DNA from: Acidobacteriaceae bacterium
Lineage (GTDB): Bacteria > Acidobacteriota > Terriglobia > Terriglobales > Acidobacteriaceae
Direction: 5' to 3'
Assembly: GCA_025929125.1 (NCBI GenBank)
Contig: JAICMT010000086.1
Coordinates: 1 to 6,714, forward strand
Length of the DNA: 6,714 bases
The position numbers were made by a program, and so were the translations under genes. Positions 1 through 5,130 of the stretch are shown piece by piece. Below the pieces are notes generated by a model, which was not told the origin of the DNA, did not search any database, and was given only the letters and a program-made list of their open reading frames with translations. Position 1 is the stretch's first letter. Every line of letters starts with the position of its first letter.

Positions 1-835
1 GCGAATCCCAGTCGAGAGTCATGAAGCGGAAGGTCGGGTCGACGTAGGGGTTGAGGATTTCGAGGTTGGGCAGGTACTTCTCGGCAATGCGCGGCCAATA
101 ATGGACTCCGGCGCCGCCGAGAGGATCGACGGCAAGTTTCAAGGCAGTGCCGCTGAGCGGACCGAAGTCGATGACGCTGCCGAGATCGTCGACGTACTCC
201 GAGATGTAATCGTGGCGTCGGGTGGTGGCGGCGTGGAGTGCCAGCGCGAAGTTTTCTCGGTTCACGCCGGTCAGCCGGTCCGCGATCAACTGGTTGGCAC
301 GATTCTCAATCCATTTGGTTGCCGAGGTATCTGCCGGACCGCCGTTGGGAGGGTTGTATTTGAAGCCGCCGTCCTCGGGTGGGTTATGCGATGGCGTGAT
401 GACGATGCCATCCGCTTGGGACCCGCCCCCGTTGGCTGCGTTGTAGCAGAGGATCGCGTGCGAGAGCGCGGGAGTCGGCGTGTAGCCCAGATGCTCGTCG
501 ACCCGCACCTCGACGCCGTTTGCCGCCAGCACCTCGAGGGCAGTTGTGAAGGCCGGCTCGGAGAGCGCGTGCGTGTCTTGCGCCAGAAACAAGGGCCCGG
601 TTGTACGCTGTGACGCGCGGTACTCGACGATCGCCTGCGTGATCGCAGCGATGTGGTCGTCGTTGAAGCTGCCTTGCAGCGCATTGCCGCGATGGCCGGA
701 GGTGCCAAATGAGACTCGCTGAGCGGGATTGTCCGGATCGGGCCGGACCGCGTAGTACGCGGTCACCAGGCGCGGAATGTTGACGAGGGTGTCGGGCGAG
801 GGAAGCGTTCCCGGCTGATTGGTCGCGTCTGGCAT
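1..835 (-). CDS. pgm: Phosphoglucomutase (alpha-D-glucose-specific), N-terminal half, partial
   Basis: The enzyme interconverts glucose-1-phosphate and glucose-6-phosphate in the cytoplasm, linking glycolysis to glycogen, trehalose and sugar-nucleotide synthesis. The 278 visible codons read through the conserved family landmarks: FGTSGHRG at about residues 43-50, DTHALSEPAF at about 87-96, and the phosphoserine loop TPSHNPPEDGG at about 147-157 with catalytic Ser149, followed by KYNPPNGGPAD. Later comes VDPLGGAGVHYW, and the window ends soon after TFRFM. The family is normally about 545-550 aa, so roughly half is present, and the metal-binding and sugar-specificity loops lie outside the window. 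The ATG at 835 is chosen because the N-terminus (NQPGTLPSPDTLVNIPRL) then lines up with the start of E. coli Pgm, and because AAGGA (complement of 846-850) sits 10 bases upstream. The gene is divergent from the methyltransferase gene. The family assignment is firm. Confidence 0.96.
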   Translation of the reverse strand, partial: MPDATNQPGTLPSPDTLVNIPRLVTAYYAVRPDPDNPAQRVSFGTSGHRGNALQGSFNDDHIAAITQAIVEYRASQRTTGPLFLAQDTHALSEPAFTTALEVLAANGVEVRVDEHLGYTPTPALSHAILCYNAANGGGSQADGIVITPSHNPPEDGGFKYNPPNGGPADTSATKWIENRANQLIADRLTGVNRENFALALHAATTRRHDYISEYVDDLGSVIDFGPLSGTALKLAVDPLGGAGVHYWPRIAEKYLPNLEILNPYVDPTFRFMTLDWDS

Positions 836-945
836 CTGCGTTCTGTCCTTGAAGGTTTGCTTCGCGATGGCTCTGTCGAGCAGTGAATGAGATGCGGCGC
901 GCCGGGCTGTGCGTTTCGGATGGGTGGCCGCTCCGTCCGGTGGTT

Positions 946-975
946 AGAGTAGAAGATTCGTGCACTCGCTGCCAA
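946..975 (-). promoter_or_regulatory. Candidate sigma-70 promoter for pgm
   Basis: On the minus strand TTGGCA (complement of 970-975; 5 of 6 matches to TTGACA) is followed after 18 bases by TACTCT (complement of 946-951; 3 of 6 matches to TATAAT). It would start transcription about 105 bases before the pgm ATG. The -35 is good, the -10 is weak, and such matches arise by chance, so this is only a candidate. Confidence 0.22.
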
Positions 976-1001
976 TCAGAGCTTCTGTCACACCTGACGC
1001 A

Positions 1002-1018
1002 CTCTGGGGCACCCAGAG
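1002..1018. repeat. Perfect 7-bp inverted repeat in the pgm / methyltransferase divergent region
   Basis: CTCTGGG, a GCA loop and CCCAGAG form a perfect hairpin or dyad. It ends 34 bases before the methyltransferase ATG and lies upstream of the candidate pgm promoter. No T-run follows on either strand, so it does not look like an intrinsic terminator. It could be an operator or a 5'-leader hairpin. The repeat is seen directly; its role is not known. Confidence 0.5.
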
Positions 1019-1052
1019 ACGGTACAGTTCTTTGGCAGCGTAAGATTCCGGT

Positions 1053-1859
1053 ATGCGTACTGCAGCCGTCACCAGCCGCACCCATCCGCTGCTGAAGCAG
1101 TTACGCGGGGCATTTGCCGGCAATCTTCGTCTCTCCGGTGGGCTGGTTGCGATCGAAGGCGAGCACCTGATTTATGAGGCGTTGCGCAGCGGAGTGAGGC
1201 TGGAGCGGGTCTTCCTCGCGGATGACCGTTCGGCACCCGAGTGGCTTCCTGAGGGTGTTGCCGTGCTGGAGGTGGACCGCGAAGTGCTGCGCTCGGCGGC
1301 GGAAACTCTGTCACCGCAGGGAATCGCCGCGCTGGTTCGCGCGCCTGAGTGGCGTCTGGATGAGGTGTGCCGTCCAGAGTCCGGGCCGCTGGTTCTGATC
1401 GCTGCGGGTCTGCAGGATCCCGGCAATCTGGGCACTCTCGTCCGCTCTGCCGAGGCGTTCGGAGCCGCCTGCGTTCTTACCACTGCTGGAACGGTGAGCG
1501 TCTGGAACGCCAAGGCAGTTCGCGCCTCCGCCGGATCTGCGTTCCGTCTGCCAGTGGTTCGTGTCGCCAGAGAGGATCTGCTCGATCTCCGGCACAAGGG
1601 TGTTCCGATTCTTGCCGCGGTCGCGCAGGATTCGCGCGAAGGGACGCCGCCGATCGAAGCTGCAGAAGCGACTCTCCATGGGGCCTGCGCGCTGCTCATC
1701 GGGAACGAGGGGTCCGGGCTTACCCAGGAGTGGCTTGGCGTTGCTACGGGCCGCATCGCTATCCCAATGCCCGGGCCAGTCGAGAGCCTGAATGCCGCCA
1801 CTGCCGGCTCCATTCTGTTGTATGAGGCTGCGCGCCAGCGCGCGGAACGCACGTCATGA
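1053..1859 (+). CDS. SpoU/TrmH-family RNA 2'-O-ribose methyltransferase (RlmB-like)
   Basis: Predicted to transfer a methyl group from S-adenosylmethionine to a ribose 2'-hydroxyl in rRNA or tRNA. The 268 aa show an N-terminal substrate-binding region (about 1-105; SRTHPLLKQLRG, then IEGEHLIYEAL) and a C-terminal SPOUT knot domain. Motif 1 is LQDPGNLGTLVRSAEAFG (about 120-137, with Asn125 and Arg131), motif 2 is LLIGNEGSGL (about 214-223, with Glu219), and motif 3 is IPMPGPVESLNAATAGSI (about 237-254, with Ser245 and Asn247). The ATG at 1053 is preferred because an in-frame TAA lies 12 bases upstream and homologous N-termini begin just before the SRxHPL-type motif. No clear Shine-Dalgarno is seen. 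TAAGAT at 1041-1046 could be a -10 element placing the transcript start at the ATG itself. The stop overlaps the rarA start. The exact target nucleotide cannot be read from the sequence; RlmB (23S rRNA) is one option. Confidence 0.94.
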   Translation: MRTAAVTSRTHPLLKQLRGAFAGNLRLSGGLVAIEGEHLIYEALRSGVRLERVFLADDRSAPEWLPEGVAVLEVDREVLRSAAETLSPQGIAALVRAPEWRLDEVCRPESGPLVLIAAGLQDPGNLGTLVRSAEAFGAACVLTTAGTVSVWNAKAVRASAGSAFRLPVVRVAREDLLDLRHKGVPILAAVAQDSREGTPPIEAAEATLHGACALLIGNEGSGLTQEWLGVATGRIAIPMPGPVESLNAATAGSILLYEAARQRAERTS

Positions 1860-3208
1860 GCCTGTTCGAGTCCTCGCCACTTGCTGGGGCGGCATCGGCT
1901 GCCAGAATGCGAGCGCCGCTGGCCGAGCGCCTGCGTCCCGCCACGCTGGACGAGTTTGTTGGGCAGGAGCAGCTGCTCGGTCCCGGGAAGCCGCTCCGCG
2001 TGGCGATCGAGCACGACGACACCACCTCGATGATCTTCTGGGGACCGCCTGGGACGGGCAAGACGACGCTTGCAAAGATCATTGCGGCGCGCACCCAGGC
2101 TAACTTCATCGAGTTCTCGGCCGTAATGTCCGGCATCAAGGAGATCAAAGAGGTGATGACCGCAGCCGAGAAGGCCTCGCGGTTCGGCTCCGGCACCCGC
2201 ACTATTCTGTTCATCGACGAGATCCATCGCTTCAACAAGGCGCAGCAGGATGCCTTTCTGCCTTATGTCGAGCGCGGATCGATCCGACTGATCGGTGCTA
2301 CCACGGAGAACCCTTCCTTCGAGCTGAATGCTGCGCTGCTGTCGCGTTGCCGCGTGTACGTGCTGCAGCCGCTGACAGAAGCGCAGGTGATTGGACTGCT
2401 GGAGCGGGCACTGACAGATCCGGACCGCGGCCTCGGGAGCTCAGGTGTTTCTGCCGATGAGGACGCGCTGGCCACCATCGCCTCCTACGCCAGCGGAGAT
2501 GCTCGCAATGCCCTGAACGCGCTGGACGTTGCGGCCAGCCTGGCCGGTGACTCGCCCAGTCAACGTATCACGCGCGAGTCGGCGGCCGAGGCCCTGCAGC
2601 GGCGCGTCCTGCTCTACGACAAGCGGGGCGAACAGCACTATGACCTGATCTCCGCGCTGCATAAGAGCGTACGCAACTCTGACGCCGATGCGGCGCTTTA
2701 CTGGCTGGGAAGGATGCTGCAAGCGGGCGAAGACCCGATGTATGTTGCGCGACGAGTTGTCCGCATGGCGGTGGAAGACATCGGCCTGGCCGCCCCGGAA
2801 GCTCTGAACCTCTGCCTCTCCGCGAAAGAGGCGATGCATTTTCTCGGCTCACCGGAGGGTGACCTTGCGCTGGCGCAGGCGGTGGTTTATCTCAGCCTCG
2901 CACCGAAGTCGAATGCGCTTTATGTGGCTTATGGTTCCGTGCAGGCCGATATCGAAGCGACCGCGGCGGAAGCGGTGCCGCTGCATCTGCGCAATGCGCC
3001 GACGAAGCTTATGAAATCTCTTGATTACGGGAAGGGATACCAGTACGCGCACGACGTGGAAGGCAGGGTAGCCGCTATGGAGTGCCTGCCGCCCTCACTG
3101 GCAGGGCGGCGCTACTATGCTCCAACCGAGGAAGGACGGGAAAAGACCCTCGCACAACGCATGGAAGAGATTCGCAGGATACGTGAACAGAACCGGCGTC
3201 CCGGCTGA
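1856..3208 (+). CDS. rarA: Replication-associated recombination protein RarA (MgsA), AAA+ ATPase
   Basis: This is the bacterial homologue of yeast Mgs1 and human WRNIP1, a cytoplasmic ATPase that acts at stalled replication forks and on gapped DNA. It is 450 aa, close to the 447 aa of E. coli RarA. Landmarks in order: [21 protein letters not shown] (about 22-42), Walker [10 protein letters not shown] (63-71), Walker [11 protein letters not shown] (117-126), sensor 1 GATTENPSF (147-155), an arginine-finger region LLSRCRVY (161-168, Arg164) and sensor 2 [12 protein letters not shown] (213-224, Arg217). The C-terminal oligomerisation domain starts near 250 ([19 protein letters not shown], then [21 protein letters not shown]) and ends with the typical YAPTEEGRE. 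The ATG lies inside the preceding gene's stop (ATGA, 4-base overlap) and has only a poor Shine-Dalgarno, so translation is probably coupled to the methyltransferase. All key residues are intact, and no terminator is visible downstream. Confidence 0.97.
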   Translation: MSLFESSPLAGAASAARMRAPLAERLRPATLDEFVGQEQLLGPGKPLRVAIEHDDTTSMIFWGPPGTGKTTLAKIIAARTQANFIEFSAVMSGIKEIKEVMTAAEKASRFGSGTRTILFIDEIHRFNKAQQDAFLPYVERGSIRLIGATTENPSFELNAALLSRCRVYVLQPLTEAQVIGLLERALTDPDRGLGSSGVSADEDALATIASYASGDARNALNALDVAASLAGDSPSQRITRESAAEALQRRVLLYDKRGEQHYDLISALHKSVRNSDADAALYWLGRMLQAGEDPMYVARRVVRMAVEDIGLAAPEALNLCLSAKEAMHFLGSPEGDLALAQAVVYLSLAPKSNALYVAYGSVQADIEATAAEAVPLHLRNAPTKLMKSLDYGKGYQYAHDVEGRVAAMECLPPSLAGRRYYAPTEEGREKTLAQRMEEIRRIREQNRRPG

Positions 3209-3211
3209 GCG

Positions 3212-3676
3212 TCAGGCGAGGGCGGGAGCTGCAATGAGAGAGTTCTGAATGCATGCCAGCAGGTCGGCCGGATGCAGCGGCTTATTCAGCAGGGTGAAGT
3301 TGTGGCCCATCTCGCGGGCCTTCTCCAGCAGGTCATGCGTTGCAGCGTGGCCGGAAAACAAAATTACCTTGCAGTCGGGATAGACATTCATCAGCTCCAT
3401 CGCCAGCTGAGTTCCGTCCATACCGGGTCCCATCATCACATCGGAGAGCAGCAGGTGCGGAGGAATCACTCCGGCGATCTCCAGGGCCGAACTGGCATCA
3501 TAGGCCGTCTGAACCGCAAATCCGCTCTTGCTCAGGATGATGGAGAGGGTATCGGCAATCACCCGCTCATCGTCCACTACCAGCACGACGGGCAGCTGTT
3601 TGGATTTGTGTGGCGAGCGTGCTTCGGCCGGAATCGTGTCCATTGCTACAACCTGGATCGGAGATAAGAACTGCAT
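3212..3676 (-). CDS. Single-domain (CheY-like) response regulator
   Basis: A 154-aa receiver domain with no output domain, expected to be phosphorylated by a histidine kinase and to act through protein contacts in the cytoplasm. The acidic pair is Asp35-Asp36 (VLVVDDERVIADTL), the phospho-acceptor is Asp79 (LLLSDVMMGPGMDG), the switch Ser is Ser108 (ILFSGHAAT), and the conserved Lys is Lys132 (LLNKPLHPADLL). About 28 residues of polar, probably disordered sequence precede the domain. The segment after Asp79 reads DVMMGPGMDG, one residue longer than the usual DxxMPGMDG. The ATG at 3676 is chosen for its good Shine-Dalgarno; a shorter form from an internal ATG at 3643 is possible. No kinase is in the window, so the partner and output are unknown. 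It converges on rarA with a 3-base gap, so each transcript probably runs into the other gene. Confidence 0.93.
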   Translation of the reverse strand: MQFLSPIQVVAMDTIPAEARSPHKSKQLPVVLVVDDERVIADTLSIILSKSGFAVQTAYDASSALEIAGVIPPHLLLSDVMMGPGMDGTQLAMELMNVYPDCKVILFSGHAATHDLLEKAREMGHNFTLLNKPLHPADLLACIQNSLIAAPALA

Positions 3677-3684
3677 TGGTATTT

Positions 3685-3690
3685 TCCTCT
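3685..3690 (-). promoter_or_regulatory. Ribosome binding site of the response regulator
   Basis: On the minus strand AGAGGA is followed by 8 bases and then the ATG at 3676. The internal ATG at 3643 has only a weak CAGG upstream, so this site decides the start in favour of 3676. Confidence 0.7.
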
Positions 3691-3801
3691 GACACCACCG
3701 TATCCCTGCCGTGGAGCTACGGGTTAACTCTTTAGAAAGGCGGCTTGCAACGCATTTGTGCGGTAAAAGCGTCAGAATCCATTGGCGTACGTTTGCAGGC
3801 C

Positions 3802-3826
3802 GGATCGTAGAATAGTGATACGATCC
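3802..3826. repeat. Perfect 8-bp inverted repeat upstream of the 94-aa protein gene, possible operator
   Basis: The arms GGATCGTA (3802-3809) and TACGATCC (3819-3826) match perfectly around a 9-base spacer. The left arm overlaps TAGAAT at 3808-3813, a 5-of-6 match to a -10 box; no good -35 sits at the normal distance. If that -10 is used, the transcript would begin near 3820 and the dyad would cover the promoter core, as a repressor site would. Alternatively the RNA forms a leader hairpin. A moderately T-rich stretch follows the right arm on the plus strand, so a weak terminator for antisense read-through cannot be excluded. Confidence 0.55.
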
Positions 3827-3856
3827 ATTGTCTTTAGTACGTCGTTAGGGCCCCGC

Positions 3857-3863
3857 AAGGAGG
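3857..3863 (+). promoter_or_regulatory. Strong Shine-Dalgarno that fixes a GTG start
   Basis: AAGGAGG lies 8 bases upstream of the GTG at 3872, an essentially ideal arrangement. It rejects the longer reading that would begin at a TTG at 3782, inside the putative promoter region. Confidence 0.85.
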
Positions 3864-3871
3864 GGAGAGTC

Positions 3872-4156
3872 GTGGCCAAAAAGCACGGGGATGGCCGGGC
3901 AGCGCGATTTGAATCGATTTCGCAAGATGACGTGCCGAAGGGACGGGACGGAAAGCACAAGCAGATCATCCTTGAGCTGCTGGACGGGCTGGAAAACCTC
4001 CGTCCAGGCACCGCTCTCAAGATCCCGATCTCAGAACTTCCAGATACCAAAGAAAACATCCGGGCGGCCCTGAGCCGGGCGACTCGGCAGCGAAGCATAG
4101 AGGTGGCGACCTCCAGCGACGCGGACCACCTGTATGTCTGGAAATTGGATCCGTAG
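3872..4156 (+). CDS. Small basic protein of unknown function (94 aa)
   Basis: I do not recognise a named family. The GTG start with its strong Shine-Dalgarno gives 94 aa: a charged, probably flexible N-terminus (about 1-33, Lys/Arg/Asp-rich), then a compact region. This region suggests a helix (KHKQIILELLDGLENL, about 34-49), a short strand (ALKIPISEL, about 53-61), a second helix (TKENIRAALSRATRQR, about 63-78) and a strand pair (IEVATSSDADHLYVWKL, about 80-92). The order helix, strand, Arg-rich helix, beta-hairpin resembles small winged-helix nucleic-acid-binding folds, but that is only inference from the pattern. The sequence resembles small hypothetical proteins that I associate from memory with Acidobacteria. 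It has no signal peptide or membrane segment. It is convergent with the PEP-CTERM gene (16-base gap) and divergent from the response regulator. Its strong ribosome binding site and upstream dyad argue for a real, regulated gene. Confidence 0.85.
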   Translation: MAKKHGDGRAARFESISQDDVPKGRDGKHKQIILELLDGLENLRPGTALKIPISELPDTKENIRAALSRATRQRSIEVATSSDADHLYVWKLDP

Positions 4157-4168
4157 CAGCTGCAGCTG
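4157..4168. repeat. 12-bp perfect palindrome between convergent genes
   Basis: CAGCTGCAGCTG is its own reverse complement and fills most of the 16-base gap between two convergent stop codons. It is too short, and lacks a T-run, to call a terminator. It may be chance. Confidence 0.3.
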
Positions 4169-4172
4169 GCCG

Positions 4173-4733
4173 TTACATCTGCGGCAGCAGCGCACGCACT
4201 CCGAGGAGAATTCCAAGGAAGATCAAACCTGAGGACGCCAGCAGAAGCGTATTGGGCTCCGGCACCGGTCCGGGAACGCCGACCGAGGGAACCGCGATCA
4301 GTGGCGTGGCAATCGGTGTCAGCTCGGCAAGTTCCGTAACGGTCGGGGCCGCAGGCGGAGGAAGCTTCAGCTCGGTCGTCATCACCGGCATTGAGATCTC
4401 GGGAGTTGCGGGTTCCAGTTGCAGATCCAGGCTGGTTGGGTCGGTATCGACCGCACAGGCGAAATCCACCTTCTTGACCGATTCTTCGCGGGTCATGACG
4501 TATTTGGGCCGGTGATTTTTCGGATTCGGCTTCCAGTTCGGATGTGCCGCCCGCCACGCCGCCCATGCATCCGCGGTTTCTTTGCTGAGGCGGTTTCTGA
4601 CAGGCCGCGTCACATACGTCTTCACAAACCGTTCGCAGGCGGCAGACGCATGGATGGCCAGAACACCTGCCGACGCTGGGAGAAGAAGGAAAATCAGGAC
4701 TGCAGACTGAATTCGAAACCGGGATCTTTTCAT
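4173..4733 (-). CDS. Secreted PEP-CTERM sorting-domain protein of unknown function
   Basis: The 186-aa protein begins with a basic, hydrophobic signal peptide (about 1-31; AVLIFLLLPASAGVLA, with cleavage likely after ASA near 31) and ends with a PEP-CTERM signal: VPEP at 157-160, a hydrophobic helix (about 162-179) and a short tail with one Arg. In established systems an exosortase recognises this tag, and the protein is processed at the inner membrane for export, often together with exopolysaccharide. The mature part has a W/K/P-rich motif (HPNWKPNPKNHRPKY, about 64-78), two cysteines (Cys33 and Cys93) that could form a disulfide, and a Pro/Thr/Ala-rich linker (about 99-156). Lys-plus-Arg clusters, usual after the final helix, are nearly absent here. 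The ATG at 4733 has AAGGA (complement of 4744-4748) 10 bases upstream. No exosortase or polysaccharide gene is in the window. The sorting class is confident; the function of the core is unknown. Confidence 0.88.
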   Translation of the reverse strand: MKRSRFRIQSAVLIFLLLPASAGVLAIHASAACERFVKTYVTRPVRNRLSKETADAWAAWRAAHPNWKPNPKNHRPKYVMTREESVKKVDFACAVDTDPTSLDLQLEPATPEISMPVMTTELKLPPPAAPTVTELAELTPIATPLIAVPSVGVPGPVPEPNTLLLASSGLIFLGILLGVRALLPQM

Positions 4734-4779
4734 TTTCTACTTATCCTTCGTCGTCCAAGCAGCACGACAAAGGACCTTT

Positions 4780-4791
4780 CCGCACGTGCGG
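4780..4791. repeat. 12-bp perfect palindrome upstream of the PEP-CTERM gene
   Basis: CCGCACGTGCGG is fully self-complementary and centred about 52 bases before the PEP-CTERM start codon. It could be a dimeric regulator site near the transcription start. Its GC-rich composition makes a chance origin possible. Confidence 0.4.
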
Positions 4792-4797
4792 GATAGC

Positions 4798-4812
4798 GCG
4801 TTATGGTCGCCA
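4798..4812 (-). promoter_or_regulatory. Candidate sigma-54 (-24/-12) promoter of the PEP-CTERM gene
   Basis: On the minus strand TGGCGACCATAACGC shows GG and GC separated by exactly 10 bases, with TGGC intact at -24. The -12 box (AACGC) departs from TTGC at its thymines. Transcription would begin near 4786, giving a leader of about 53 bases. Sigma-54 with the PrsK/PrsR pair controls PEP-CTERM genes in some characterised bacteria, which raises the prior, but in GC-rich DNA the core match is easily coincidental. Confidence 0.22.
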
Positions 4813-4896
4813 AAGCGAACAGTAACGGAGTGAACAGATACGTACGCGTGCTCTGCGCTCCCATTCTCGCGAATGAGGAAGGCAGCCCTAGCAGGT

Positions 4897-4910
4897 GTTA
4901 CCCGAGTAAC
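4897..4910. repeat. GTTAC-CCGA-GTAAC dyad, possible regulator site
   Basis: Perfect 5-bp arms flank a 4-base centre, with further partial symmetry outside (AGGT to the left, CT to the right). It lies about 100 bases upstream of the candidate -12/-24 element, a distance usual for an enhancer-type activator site. Its use is unproven. Confidence 0.33.
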
Positions 4911-5090
4911 CTCATGTTGTCAGGCAACGCACGGAACGTCAACGAAAAAGGATCAGGAAAACAGCGTCCGAATCGTCGAAATCCTTGCGTGCCTGAACCG
5001 CACGATGGGGCTGTGTTTTGGCCTGCTCCAGCCTCACTGCCCACCTTACCGCCGCCCAGATAGCGCAGAAATCCCACTTCCGTGGAACGG

Positions 5091-5111
5091 TCTGGATTCA
5101 AGCAATCCGGA
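5091..5111 (-). terminator. Weak hairpin downstream of the DsbD-family gene
   Basis: Eight-base arms surround a 5-base loop (loop at 5099-5103), with the core GGATT/AATCC perfect. On the minus-strand transcript one pair is a C-A mismatch. It begins about 20 bases after the DsbD stop. No T-run follows, so intrinsic termination is doubtful; it could stabilise the 3' end. Confidence 0.25.
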
Positions 5112-5130
5112 ATGTGCGGCTTACTGGATG

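Larger units (their letters stand above)
4734..5130. other. 397-base region without a convincing gene
   Basis: This lies between the start of the PEP-CTERM gene and the stop of the DsbD-family gene, both on the minus strand. Short open frames occur on both strands, but none has a recognisable protein pattern together with a good ribosome binding site. The longest, starting on the plus strand at 4873, runs antisense into the DsbD gene. The region holds the presumed promoter of the PEP-CTERM gene, a 12-bp palindrome (4780-4791), a GTTAC/GTAAC dyad (4897-4910) and a hairpin near the DsbD stop (5091-5111). A small RNA or a decayed gene cannot be excluded. Confidence 0.6.

Noticed and set aside
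384..1085. Minus-strand open frame of 233 codons over pgm and the divergent region
   Set aside because: It is in a different frame from pgm, which has clear family motifs, and its own translation has no recognisable pattern.
1172..2227. Long minus-strand open frame (351 codons) across the methyltransferase-rarA junction
   Set aside because: It is antisense to two clearly recognised genes, with Arg/Ser-rich low-complexity translation and no motif.
3782..3871. N-terminal extension of the 94-aa protein from a TTG codon
   Set aside because: The extension has no ribosome binding site and covers the inverted repeat, whereas the GTG at 3872 has an ideal AAGGAGG site.
4898..5101. Minus-strand open frame of 67 codons in the 397-base gap
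   Set aside because: No Shine-Dalgarno, no recognisable pattern and a composition like the surrounding noncoding sequence.
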